DNA from: Acanthaster planci
Taxonomy: Eukaryota; Echinodermata; Asteroidea; Valvatida; Acanthasteridae
Assembly: GCF_001949145.1 (NCBI RefSeq)
Contig: NW_019091357.1
Location: 626,235 to 690,234, forward strand
Direction: 5' to 3'
Length of the DNA stretch: 64,000 bases
The position numbers and the translations under genes were made by a program. The notes beneath the pieces were generated by a model. It saw only the letters and a list, made by a program, of their open reading frames with translations. It did not search any database and was not told where the DNA came from. Below are positions 25,898 through 39,800 of this stretch, piece by piece. How positions within the stretch are numbered: position 1 is the stretch's first letter; the number at the start of each line of letters is the position of its first letter.

Positions 25898-28800
25898 GTC
25901 CGCGTCTTTCCTCTGTTGGAACATTTTTCAGAAAATTTCACATGTCATGCTTTAAAGACAACGTGCAATCCAACATTTTGAGCTGGGCAGAATGGTTCCA
26001 ATTTGGGCAGTAAACGCAATGACCGATATTCGTCTGACAGGCAGCTCACGAGAACAGATGTTTACTGTTTACGGGAAACTGTGGAGACGTCTTGGTAAGT
26101 CTGTGGCTAGTAGTGAATAAGGATCTCCGTCAAAATCTGAAAAATATGGGAGGAAATGGAATGTCATTGGTGATCAGTAGCGGAAAACCCCAGACCGATT
26201 GATGGGAGAAAGAAGGGAGGAGAGCCCTCGGCTAACCTACCCCGACCCGCTCAACGACGGATATCCTCGACGGTGCTAACGGGAATTCAGTGACTCCCTT
26301 AGTCGAGAGTCGAGACCCTGAGAATCGATACCCATGTTATGTATAATGCTCGTGCCCGTCGACGGAGACATGCGTCGAAAGTACTCACCAGGACATGTCG
26401 ATCGGTATCGTACTATTCGAGCTAATTGTGATTTTAATTACCTCTGGCAGCGGGTCACGTGAAGTTTAAGACTTATCATCCATATGCATTCATCTGCAAC
26501 AGGAAAGGAACTGGAAAGAGATAGCTCTGCCTCTAGGTGGCAGCATAGCAGACAGGTGAAAGAAGTCCACCATTTTCCAATCGTCTACATGCCACTTATC
26601 AAAAGTATCCGTCTTCGTAGTATTTGAAGTGTTAAAGTACACGGGAAAGATAAGAATGAATAAAAATCCACACCTTTATCACATGCAACAGCAGTAGATT
26701 TCCTGAAACTGCTTCCGAATATTTTGTCTAGGGTCCTGAGTGACACAGACTTAGCCACTGTTGTTTCCGGAGAGACACTGGAAAGTCACCTCATACATGT
26801 GTAAGTGTGTGCTATTTCGGAAAAAATTATCAGTAATCCACCCGGGCCAAAGAGGAAACACGTGGGCTCCACAGCCATTTAGTTTGAGGTGAGTTCGTCT
26901 CAGAGGGGGGAACAGAACGGACGAAAATAAAATTGTTGGTCCTGAGAAGAAATTTTCACTGTGACTAATTCGCAGGAAGGGTATTCAAGCAATCGTTTGA
27001 ACCAATCAACGATCACCGATCAACGAGGTGCGTTAACAAGTGGACACGGCAACTGTGTCGCTGTTTAACAGCGCCCTCTGTGGTGAAAACGTCTACAGGC
27101 ACAAAATGAAGGGTGTCTTCTCGTGACAGATTTTTACCTCGAAATAAAACCAAGACAAACGTCCTTTGTCCACCAGCACTTTCTAAGCTGTGACTGCCCA
27201 ACCAGCGCCCCAAGCGAAGTGATTCCAAGTTCGAATCGGCATGTGCATGCACAAATGCCACACTCTTCACCTTACTAAAATGGACATAATATTGTACGTA
27301 AAATATTTCGTTAAAGTGCTATATGTATGTGCAAGTGCATAGGAACATGTTCTTCGGAGTATTTTAGCCACTCACGGTCACATGGAAATCTTTTGTACTC
27401 GTGTCGCTCCTGCTTTCCTCTCTCTTCAACCAAACTGTTCTATCCAATGTATTCTGCACAAAGCAAGGCCCTGTATGATTAAATCTCGGGCCTTACTGGA
27501 TGCTATATACTTTTCCAAATCAATCCAGTCTCCCTGTCGAACTACTTTTCTCTATCCACTCCAACCCCTAATCTGATTTCTTCCATCACGTCAATGTCCC
27601 CATCCTTCACAGGACCCTTAAAAACTCTCCGTGTAATCAAAGGTTGAAGGCACAGGCAGCACTCGGCCTTGAGTTAAGAGGCATCCCCTCTGTATCCTAA
27701 TTTTCCTCATCTGTCTGCTGGAGTCCTGGCAAGCAGATATCTCAAGGGGGGCTGGTGTCCATTCAGACAGACCGGTTATCTACCGTACCGTCGCTCCTGT
27801 CTTCTATCATTCAAGCTTCTCACGAGCGACCTTCCTCAGACGTCCGGCGCAGCGGTCGAATCATTAACGCACAGGCTGAACAAAGGCCGAGGCACAATTG
27901 CAGTACCACGGTGTAGCCCCCTGCCTTGCTTTTTGTTTTCAATGAAAATCCTCTTCAAAGGAAATTTCTGGTTGACTCTTCAGCGGGCTTTAATAGCTTG
28001 GGTCGCTTGAAGAGCCATTTCAAGAAAAATCGATTTCATGATGTATGCCATCGAGATTAAGTTCAATTAAAATATAAGTCAATTAAAAAAATAACTCAAA
28101 GAAAAACCTAAAAATGACTACCCTTCATGTCCAGTGAGATGCACGAACAACAATGTTTCAAAAATGACAGAATTTGAATCACTGCACCACACTACATGTA
28201 TTATTAAAAGGACCAATTGACAAAATTATGTCAACCTCAAAAACAAAAAAAGTCTCCAGTAATATGGCGATTCCTGCGTCACGTGACACGTTGACCACTC
28301 CTGGTGAATCCAACTGATTGAAGCGGCTTTCACGGCAGATAAAAACTGTACTCTGCCATCCACCCGTCCCTAAAAGAGGGAAAAATTGACTTTCCTTGTA
28401 AATGTAGTTGGAAAGTTAATGGAAATTAATCGATTGAAGACAGTGTTAACTTCCGAAGATTCTTGAACAGAAGCACGTGTTCCATAGCTTCTCCTAACCG
28501 ATCTATGACTTGGCGGGGATCTGGTGCCCCGTAATGGATAATCCTTTCAGACTGACTTGACATAACCTTGTTTGACTCTGGATAATCTATGATTTCATTT
28601 CATGGCATAAGGCTTTGGTACCTCTAACTCTCTCCATTGCAACGAGGTGAAGGCAGTCAAGATACATTAGCCGTGAAGGCTCCTTTTCACCCAAGGAGTA
28701 AAGAAATGCATATTCGGCAAATCTTTTCTTGTGGTTCCTGGTGAACAATGTGGCGTACAGGTTCCGCAGAGACTGGGATGACCACCTTAGATTGATCCAA

Positions 28801-30544
28801 ACTCTGGATTTTAACAACTCCCATTATACGCTGTAAGAGGTTTCCATGATTTTGTTACGAAAGCCTTCTACTCGGATGGGCCAACGGTTTAATCATCTAT
28901 GGTTTAATAGTGACCCATAAAACCGCCATTTGGTTTGTGTTTGACCGCGTTGCCACAGTGAGTTTCGTTGGTTACTTATCAGGACTGAAACACTCGAAAT
29001 ATGGCCAAGTGTTATGGATACCATTGAAGTGGCGAGGAATAAGCGTCTTCCCATGTTGACCTGTTTTTATTTCCCTCGAGATTGAAAAGTGAAGTAACTT
29101 GAGAACTTGCAGTTTCGAAGTCCTTGGTAATTTATAAACACTTCAGATATTCTTTCACAACAACATGCAAACATACCCGAGGAACACATCAGAGTCAAGA
29201 AAAGTGCGTCATCTTCAGACAAAAGTAGGTCACTCTGTATTGTGGGGTCACTGTTGCACGTATTCAAGGATGTTGTACGATTTTGTTAACGCCTTCTTGA
29301 ACTTCTTCAGTCATTGTTCAATATCGTCAATCTGAACGGCACACAACCGCGACCGTGAAAGCAGACCAAAGACGCAGTCTGCAGTCCCTACTACCTCGGT
29401 GTTGTCCAGCTACAACACGCCAAAGAGTCAGCTGTCAGTCACTTCTACTCGCTGCTGTCCTGACCGTTTAAGGTCTGTTTGAGCCTCGGCTTTCTGACAA
29501 CAAACGGTGTGACAGCATCCTGTGGTACGGCGTGCCACCTGCCAATCCATCAACCAACAAAAATCAGACCTCTCTCTTCCCGTGGCACGGGCGACCACCC
29601 GGCCTTTCCTCTGCACAGTTACAAATGGCTAATCCTCAAGAGGTGGGCAAGAGAGAGCCTGGAACGGAGGCTATGGACTGTGCAGAGGTTGTTGACGTAA
29701 TAAGGTAGTTCCTTCAGCATTTTCCCCACATTTTCTATATTTGATACCTATTTCCCAAACCTGAATTCCCTGCTACTTCACATGGCTCAGCAGGGAATCG
29801 GAGATCTAAGTTCTAAGGTACTTGATACCGTTGACACTTTTCTTTTGGAACATACGCACACGGACTTCAATCGCTTTAGGGTCATGTTAGTCTAGTGCCC
29901 AGACGGAAAGGCGATGCCAAAGCGCTGGAGGCTAAATAAGCTTAATGGTTACCAGCTTGTCAGGCAGATCTTAAAGCGGCCGAGTAAATAAAAACTGGTG
30001 TTTTCTTCAGAACGACTTAACCGGACAGGCCTTGCGCCTACAAAGCATGAAGCCACTGTACAAATCAGCCATACCAAAGCTGTTCTCGTAAAAGCCGAAT
30101 TTGTCTTTCAAGACTGGGTTAATGATTAGCGGCCTTTAGTGCAGGAGTGTGGCTAAACTGGTATTTTGAAATGGCGGTGGCTACGTGACTGGTGCCGTTG
30201 CTGGAATTCACGAACATCGTGGGTCGTCGACTCTACGCGTATATCGCGAAGTGATTACAATCAAATGATCATTTAAACCATGGCATTTGAGTGGCTCAAG
30301 TAGTTTGACTGCCACAACTAAACAGCAACACTGTAAGAGAAAACCCTACAGACTACTGTATCTATGAAGTCTGGTTTAAATCTCATTAATCTTCAATCCT
30401 CACTTTTGAAAAGAAACGAACTCCAAAAAAAAGTGCATATGTGTAGAGAACGAGGTTGTAAACACTCTTTGAATTAAATCAGGAGTATAGTTTTCCCAAA
30501 GCCTTTGAACGACTAGCTGAAAATGAAAATAGAAAGTGCCTTAC
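25898..30544. other. Non-coding, presumed nol4 intron 3
   Basis: No further nol4 exon found downstream of the exon 3 donor. No mobile element ends recognised. An open frame at 28587-28817 (minus) has no known motif. Confidence 0.45.
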
Positions 30545-30823
30545 CTCATTGTTGTAGTTAGCCAGTCTCATGTTCCGTAACTGGTTCAAGTACGTGGTGG
30601 TAATCGGCAGGCTGTAATCCATGTTGATATCTCCCACCAGGCCGCCACTACTGCTGTTATTATTGTTGCTGCTGCTATTGCTATTGGCCTCCTCGATTGC
30701 GTCACCGTTCTCGTGGAGCTCCGCGAGATTCGGCGAGAGGTGCATGCGCTTCTGGCATTCCGTACAGTTCATGAGGAACCGTGTGACGGCTTCGCGAGGC
30801 AGGAACGCGTAGGTCTCTGCAAT
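30545..30823 (-). CDS. nol4: nol4 coding exon 3 with in-frame Ser/Asn tract
   Basis: This exon has 93 codons in phase 0, with a TTTTTAG acceptor just above 30823 and a GTAAGG donor below 30545. It encodes residues 138-230: IAETYAFLPREAVTRFLMNC, then TECQKRMHLSPN, an acidic stretch, a Ser/Asn run of about 14 residues (codons near 30645-30690, AGC/AAC/AAT repeats), then DYSLPITTTYLNQLRNMRLA before the donor. The flanks of the Ser/Asn run match the family; the run itself looks like a coding trinucleotide expansion. An alternative acceptor nine bases further in (after ATTGCAGAG) would drop three residues in frame. No following exon was recognised between 1 and 30544. Confidence 0.93.
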
Positions 30824-33800
30824 CTAAAAATCAACAGCAGCAAAGACGCATGGTTAATGTAACCAAGTTTGACATTTAGTTCACGTTGCTATTTTCGACG
30901 TGTCCGGTAAACGAAATGTCCATTTCTCTTGGGCAGTCGCGTGAAATGGAGAAACACTGTCAACCCAGCTACCACTTTATCGGCTATCAAGTGCTGTACG
31001 AAATGCCAAGCACCACATCTGGTTACAAAATCTATGCATCAACGTCAACGGAACAATGTCAGATTACCAGGCAGTCTGTGAGCAATACCTGGTCGAGTTC
31101 ATAAGCCTCGACATGTTACAAAATGTCGGTTTAACCACAGTCCTCAAGATGAAGTGGGAGTTGGATGAATCGTTAACGATTACATAGGCCTAATCATTTC
31201 TACTCTGACAATTTCTTGCCTTTGGGAACCAGACGCTCCACCTTCTCCCCACGAAGTTTGAATTTCCTGTGACAAACACGAGTAATGACCCCAAATGTCC
31301 TAGATCTTGGATCCAGAATTATTTTCATTTCATAATACGTGAGAGAGAGTCCTAGCGAAGACAACAGTTGGATCCACTAGTTGTTTCTTCGTATTGGATA
31401 TTGTTTTACTTTGGGGAACCAGACTCATAGAACGATATCACGTTTCTTACTCCCACTGAGCTCAATGTGAGTCTAAGGCCGGTGCCTGAAACAGTATTAG
31501 TGCATAAGAAAAGAAAAATGGCCACCCTCGGGCAAGTTCGATCAAGGACTATAGGTAACCATAGTTCGACAAACTCTGATCAAACACAGGCTAGTCGACT
31601 ATTCGTGACCAGCCTATCGAGGTTGGTTGCATCGTTGGTTGCCATAAACCGTCTTTAACAGCACAGTGTAGAGAGGACCTGTAGCCAGAGAAATGCTGTA
31701 AAAACAGTACATCACTAGTAAACGACCATTTTCACTCAAATTTTGGCTAATTTGCCCTCCTGTGGCAGCCTTTTCTCCCCTTCGGCCTAATGACCAGACA
31801 ACGGTTGACAAGGGTTGTTCGCACTTCAACTTCACTGCACATGCGCTAGGTACGTCCCGAACCAACCATTAACTAGTGGTCCTTGATCGAACTTGTCCCT
31901 TGCTGTCTTGCCTGACTAGTCGAGAATTGAGACAAAATGTTGATGTCATCTATCTGATTGATAGTTGAGATAGTTGATCAGGGTGCATGGAAAACCACGG
32001 CTTAAAGCTATATCCGGAATGGGCAGTGCCCCTGACTTTGGGAGTGATTACTTTTGGGGGACAGCGCCCTGTCAAATACAGGCGTCTCATCGGAAGCGAT
32101 GACATCAGTCACTGTCAACCATATTGTTGTAATAAGTGCGTCCCTGACTGATCTGCTCGAGGTGAGTTTCATTTCCACTTTCCATTTTTAAATGGCCAAC
32201 TGGGTCAAATGTTTGAGTCGGGTTTGGAGACAATTCAACCAGTTTAATGGTAAACACAAGTTAAATCCGTTCCATTGCATGTGACGCGCCAAGCCGGTGT
32301 TTATCCAGGGTTTTCTTCCTTTGAAACGACAGAGAGTTTTTTCTATTCTCCGGAGATTATCATTGCGGTTTTCTCCCAAGAAAATGCCAGCATAAGGAAA
32401 CCAAGTAGCGTGATGAAGCCTTATATGCAGAAACGATGCAGCATGCAAGAATAAAATGAATTCACTTAAACCCGAAATACTAGGTGTCAAGAGTCAACTC
32501 ACCATCAAAACTGATACCTACATTAACTGCCAATTATTAACACTTTGCATGGCAGTTATGGACTTGCAAAACATACCATCAGTTCATTAATGAGCACGAT
32601 GTTGTCCAAGCAACCGTAAAGACTTATCCCACATGAGAGAGAGCTACTGCAAGCACAAGTTTCGCAGATTATCAGCAATTAGAAGCGATGTAAAATGATT
32701 AGGGCTACTTTCAAAAAGCTGATTGCCGAATAAAATCAGCGTTTAAACAAAGAAGCATGCTTGCACCGGTTAGGATTTTAAAATGTGGAGTCAGGACACA
32801 ATGTTCTGTCGACAAAACCGTTAACACTGAGTACGCAAAGTTCAAAACCAGACACGACGTGCAACTAGTTCACCATGTTACTTCTAGGAATCCATCTCGT
32901 CTTATAACGGACATAAGGGACTGCACGTTCTCTGTACTCACCGCCCGGTAGGTTCGTTTCTGACCGGCATGTTTCCCACTACGGCCGTCTGTCCCAACGT
33001 GGACATCATGAATAATATCAAAGAAGTCTTCCACCACAGCTACTCGCTTAAATCCACGGTCCACAATAGTCCCGTCAGAATCCTGAAAACAAGTCAAAGA
33101 ATGATCACACAGTCCAATAATTAGTACTGGCGTAGAGTAGCCCTGAATACCAATCGTCTCAGCTGAAGTAGCCAGGTTGAGGAAATCTTTAATAATGTCC
33201 AACATCCTGTCTGACTATATTCCATTAGAGGTTGAAATTCAAGGCAGAGATAACGCTTTGAACAATTGGGACATGTTAAAGGAGCTATCATGTTGTGTGA
33301 GGAAGGGGCGGGGTGGAGGGGGTGGTTTTACTAGGACGAACCATGACCCCTATAAATATCAACATTTCCTACCGATTGAAGGCGCTAAATTAAGCCAATT
33401 TACAAATGCTTTGTTAATATTTTGACTGATTCCCGGCAACATATCCCTAAGCGCCCACAATTTGTAAACGTTTGATCCATGCATACGTGCCCCTAGCCCT
33501 GCAACCACATAATTCTTCAGCTTGAAAGCCGTGCCTGATACCTGTCAAGAGAGGGCGCTGCAAAATTTCACTGTCACGCTGTGACAATGTCCGCATTGTT
33601 TCAGTATCCTCTCTTATATGCCGTCAGTATAATTTCTTTTAATAATGCCGAATAGTGGTTTGTTTAACCAAACATCCTGGCTGTTTTGTTGAATCTGAGA
33701 CTACTAATTAATTTTCTCGTCAAAACATATATTGCCCTATTCCATATACAGGGCTCTTGATTTTTTAAGAACACAGGATTTTTTAATACAAATTGTAGAT

Positions 33801-36800
33801 CAATGGTAAATGTTTCAATTCAAAAACTACGTCGGCGGGGCATGTTGTAAAATCATCCTTTCATAGTTCCCCTCTTATACTTTCAGTTGGGAATGGGTTT
33901 CTGCCAATCTCTTGAGCTAAATTTTCATATTAAGCAGCCCTTCAGTGTAATAAACCCTACGTCGACTCAGACATCTCCCTCAGACCAAGGAAGTCCTTTT
34001 TGCTACGATGTTTTCCATAACACGGCACACCGACTTCAATATCATTCCTGTATCGGGTCTCCGCACCTCATTGCTGGCCGGCAGCCAGCGAATTATTATC
34101 CCGCGCGCGCTCGTCCAAAAAGATTGCCCACCACAAAAGGGTCGGTCGAGTGGAAGTGATACGATGCATGAAAGGTATAGCGAGCCGGCTGTACGGTAAT
34201 TGTTCCTTCGCCCGTTGCCAACGCTACCGGGTCTCTTGCCTAATTTGACAGTATCCCGCACACACCTTGACTTGTCATGATCTGCAATGTTCGAGAGTTA
34301 GAACATTCTTTTGTAAAGAGGGCAGAGGAAAATAAGAAGATAGAATATGAAATGAAATGGTGATTTTGCTATCTTCTTCCATCGACGACCTGCGCTTAAT
34401 ATTAATGCTGTAATTTATGATAATAGAAGTATTCCGTTGTTCCATAGGATACAGAGAGCTACATAGGTCTTCACGTACTTGGAGGACAGAAATACAATTT
34501 TTTTAAACAGGATTTTTAAATATTTTTAATTGGTGGGTTCCACTGACAACGTGAACAAAACGCTACATGAATAACAATAGAAGATTAACACTGTGTCTAT
34601 TTCAAATTCCCAAGTTTTGAAAAGGAATAGTAAGCAAACACAAAAGTTACACAAAAGATATCTTAATTGATTAATTCTAATACTAATTAGAAAACTATGA
34701 AACAAAGCTAAACAGATAGATCAGTAAAAGATGGCGAGAAGGTAGGGGGAAAGGCTTAGAATTCTGCATTGAAACAACACTGAAACAAACCACTGTAAGA
34801 TCAGAACTTTGGGTATACATTTTGATATTCAAGCTGATATCGCAGACATTGCCGGTTACCAATGCAATACAAAAGTGTGCCCACACGTTCTGATATATTT
34901 TGACAACAGTTGCCATGGATCTGGAGATAACAGGAAAATGTTTTGATAGTCCCGTGAGCTGCCTTTATCGATCATGTTTCCGAATAACAATTATTCTCCT
35001 CTGCAAACAGGCTGACACTGTTTTCGTTTCATTGCTTGGTTGATTTAAAAAGACTTGCATCCGATAAATGTCTTACGGGACAGTTGAGCCTAGGCTGGAA
35101 ATTTTCATCGAAATTCTCTGTTTAAGTAGTGTATTGCGAGAAGACTTGCAACTGTGAGCTTAGGACAATTAATTCTGAAACAGGACTACAAAAAAATCAC
35201 CGGCAAACATTAATCCAAACCCACAAAAGCAGACGACTTGCTTTCTCCTGTTTAAATTTAGCCCACAACGGCGGGCTACATTTACCATGCAACTAACGAT
35301 ATCATTCACTTTACTTGTGTTTCAAACGCACTACGCGTGCAGTGTGACGGCATCACAAGAGAGGCATCCCGTTGCTAGGCGACGTGAAACTACCCTTAGC
35401 ACCACTTCATGGGCCGGTGATCCTTTTGTCGAAAGCGAACAGTGCGATTCCACAAAATGCACACCGTGCATATATCTATAGCCAGTGTGGGACACTTGTT
35501 ATTTGTAATCAATTAATTAGTACGTTGTGGGCGCTCGGAATGGGATGGCAGAATAAATCATTCAGTGTTTCATTGGATTTGGAGACACAAAAAATGTCGA
35601 GCATCAGTTTTGTTCACGTTGTGGTGGGATGAGCACAAGATGAAATTACCAGAGGGTATTGTTTTGGGATCGAGGCTTGACTGACGGACGTGACGTCGGG
35701 AGCGACAGCGATGATATTGTTCCCACGACGTGACAAAACACCTGCATCTCGGACGGTCATTAAACAAAAGACGCCGGTGGCCCCTGCAACCACTGAGGAG
35801 GAAATCTCGAACCAGACGCAAGGGTGAAACTAACAGGCCTGGAGTGATCGGGAGGGTGAAGACATTGGGTGTGGTGGGCCTGGTGAATTGGTGACAAAAA
35901 GATGACGATAACGGCATTGACCTTTATTGACATCTTCGATCACCGACCGTCACCGAGGGAACATGTCCTTGACAGTCCGAGTGTGTACACTTGCCTTCGG
36001 TAAATATGTCACCCGCTTATATAGGAGTACCAAGCGGGAAAAACACTGTCAGTGAAGGTAATTGTAACCTTAAGGACTCACGACACAAGATAAATAAATA
36101 TTTTTGCAAGGATGACAATGTAGAGAATAGCTCGCAAACATGAGATCAAATACGGATGCTAGCTATTGAGAGGGTTGATGGCGGTGAGAGGCGTTGGGGG
36201 ATATGATTGATGGATGTACTGCTACTGGTAAAATCATTGTTGACATGAAGAACATTGTATGCCTTAGGTTGGGTAAGGATGACAAAGACCGTAGCGGTTG
36301 GTTTCCCATCACTTCCACAGCCACGCCCCGGCCTTCGAGTCTTATCATCCGTAGCCTCACCCCCCCCAACATGCCCATAAACGAGAGAGACAACAGGTGA
36401 ATTGCGTCTATATTCAACTGTCCCAGTCCTTGCTGAAGGGACGCACTGACGCATAAAACACAACATCCATCCTGCGTCTCTCCATTTCGCCGCCTAATAA
36501 ATCTTCCCGCAACTCACTAATAGCCCAAGCAACCAATTTGCCTTAATTGGCTCAGCTCGGCCCAAAAAGAAACGCTGCCGTGCAAGTTGTGCTCTCGGTA
36601 GTAAAGCCCTTGTAATTGAGAGAACGTCTTTTGTTCCTAGCTCTATTAGATCGTTGATGGGGGATGAAGGGACGAGGCAATTACGGGGCATCGCCGACGG
36701 AACAAGGGACGAATTTTAGGAAGAAGTTGGGTATGGGGATGGCGTGTGAGACCGCTCAATGTACCATCGATTGGCCAGTACGTCAGTTACAGACGAAGAT

Positions 36801-39800
36801 AACTCAGGAAGCCCTCTTAGCGTGCAAACATTTCGAACAAAATCTCGAGACCAAACAAAAGACAAAGGAAATTACGAAATCAAAGGGGGCTGTTAGCTAC
36901 TATTATGAACGTGTTTATAGCGTGGGACATTTGCTTGAAAAGTGGTGCACAGTTATACAAACAATGCTGGTATTTTTGATTCGTTGAAATAATGTAGCAT
37001 ATCTAAAATTTTTGGTTTTATTTAGAATAAGTTAAAGAAACGTGAAAAAGTACTTAATTATCTTAACAAAGCTTTCATCATTCAAAATGCATATGTAAAT
37101 CAAAGTTTCAAAAAGAGACACTGAATCCTCGAGCATATATTGAAACTAAAAAGAGCAAGACGGTCATTCTCTTACAATGAAATTTTGGTTCAACCTAGCT
37201 CAGGTATGCACATCTTGGAATATCAAGGGAATATTTCTTTTTTGAAGTCGCTCTAGTATTTTAGATCAAATCAACTACAAAGACGTGTTGGGACCGATCT
37301 GCGCGATCTCCCGAACAAGTTGTTGATCCTTTTCCTGTAGCGAATCTCCAACTTTACTTCCCTTTGTTTCAATAATCTTTCACATCCCTGAAGGAAGAAA
37401 AGGTGAAAAGCTGAAGGCATGGTTATCGACAAGTCGTTTGAAGAGATCGACTTCGTGCAGACCGAACGATCGCGCCCAACAGACATCCCAACATTCTCTG
37501 TCGTTAGTTACTTCAATGTCCCGTGTAACGCCTACCGGCCTCAGGTATGACTAGGCGGCAGCCTGCATGGTTCTTGTATAGAATCTGAGTGCTCTAATTA
37601 CTGGACATTTTCACGATGTCATTCATCTTTTCTGAACCAACTATGTTACGTTTTTATGAATTTGGCTGGATATGCTATAAACAAGTATTATGCACAACGT
37701 TTATCTCTTCTTATTTTGAATTTTAAATCCTCTTTTTTATAATTCTCTATATTTTTTCTACATTCGTTTGTCCTGTCTCAATGTATTTAATCTCTGTGAT
37801 ATATTTCTCCCCATGTATTTTATGTTGTATTCTGTGTCATATCTTTGTTCGTGTTGCTTGCTGTGGAGGGTATGGAGAGACACGCCCTTTTGACGAAAGT
37901 ATTTTGAATTCACTTTTGGTCTTTCTCCAAGGCAGCCTTTCGCTGTCCTTTTCTTCCTCCTGTCTGTATTTACTCTAGGATTTAATGTCTTTTATAGTGA
38001 AATAATGTGATTTCTTTATGTGTATCGTATGTTTATGTGTTTATATTTTGTAATTTGTCTGAATAAACTATTATTATTATTATTGATATTAAGTGCTGAA
38101 AAGACATTGTTGAGACAGCGTGGCGAACAAAGGGGAAGAATCAGATAAAATGTAGTTTATGGTGAGCATTTTTAATATTCTGAGCAATAATGCACCTACA
38201 ACACTCGGCATATTAAGCATTACGTGTACAGAACAAACCCTCTGGACGGTTTTACTAGGAGGAGAAATTGGTCTTTGCCTGGAGTTTTCCCCGGATCCTC
38301 GCAGTCCCGCTCGCTAATGCACGGTCACTCATTTCGTGTTTATAGGTAACCCCGCACGCAAGCTAAATATTTACCAGGGCTGGTAGGCACATCAATATTA
38401 ACCAGCACGCCTCCCTGGGATTAAGGCTGCAAAATACAGAATATATACTCAACGGTCGCTGCAGTGTTCGTGGACTGCATGAGAGCTGAACCAGTGTCGT
38501 AGAAAATTTTGTTTGGTATAAATTTTGAGCAGCTCGCGTGTGAAAACGCACGGGCAGAAGTATGTAAAGTATCGGACCACCATAAATCCACGTCCTCTGA
38601 TTGGGGGATTGTTGATTACGTGTCATTGAACTATCGTTCTATTCATAGGTACCCATTGAATACAACTTCATTCATTATAGTGATTCCTGCCCCAATTTCA
38701 TATATCTCATTCCCAGTAACTTAGCAGGAAAATAATGTAGCAACGGAAACCAATCTAACAATGCATTGTTGTACCAGTGGATGGTTCGGAATCGAATCTT
38801 TTGCGCAAAATGACGGATCATACGCGAGCGGGACCTTTTGGTTCTCCTAACAGAAGAAGATTTGTGCCGTGATTTAAAACAAATAATGAATGTTTCACAT
38901 TCGTGTAATGGTAAGAGGACTAATGAGGAGAGAGGTGAGATGTTCGATCCGACGAGGCCAAGCCGAGTAGTACCGAACATTTCCTCTGTTACCGAATGAC
39001 ATTATTCTTAGCATTACACTCATAAACATTAATTATTTGCATATTTTACTATCAAACCATTGGAGCAACTCTACATTTACCCAGTGGTATATTCCTTTAA
39101 CTTGGCCATTTACCGATTCTTTTGCTTCATTTCAAGCTTATGTCTTTTCATAGTTAATGTATCCGAATACAATGTTGCTTAGAAGTCCATACCCTCCAGA
39201 TTCCATATTTCATGCTGCCCCGGTTGAGATATGGGCTCCAAGGTCGAGTTTATTTCACCTTCAGCCCGTCTAATTACAAATTCATTCGGACCTCGACACG
39301 GACGGGTAAGAACATGGAGAACGGACAGTTGATATCAGTGTTTCGTGGTCGAAGTCAGTGCAGGTGGTTTGGCCAGGGTGGGGGGGGTGGTTGGTAGATG
39401 TGGAACAGCAGGGAGGAAGCAGGTGCCAAACGGAAGATAATAGTGTGGATAGGCAGGATTTGAATAATTTGGGTGTTGCGATGATGGAGTCAATATTGAT
39501 ACCAATGTCAGCTTGTGAAGACTTTGGTGGTAATGTCCTGATGAGGTTCATAAATGGTCCAATGGTGACGAAAAATAATCACGAACAAAACCAGAAACGA
39601 AATCAAAATACCATGATAACGGTGCAGCATTTTATGTAACTTTCAGAACCGTATTTCAAACGTCTCTACAGACACACTGATACAACGATTAACGGATTTT
39701 TCCAGAAAACCTGGTGAAAGAAAAATACATTTCCCTTTGGTTCAGATTTTTGTTAATCTGTCATTTTTCCTGATATTTGGGGAGGCGAGGCCCATGTGGA

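Noticed and set aside
28587-28817. A minus-strand open frame considered as a further nol4 exon or a transposase remnant
   Set aside because: Matches neither the NOL4 C-terminal region nor a transposase or reverse-transcriptase motif.
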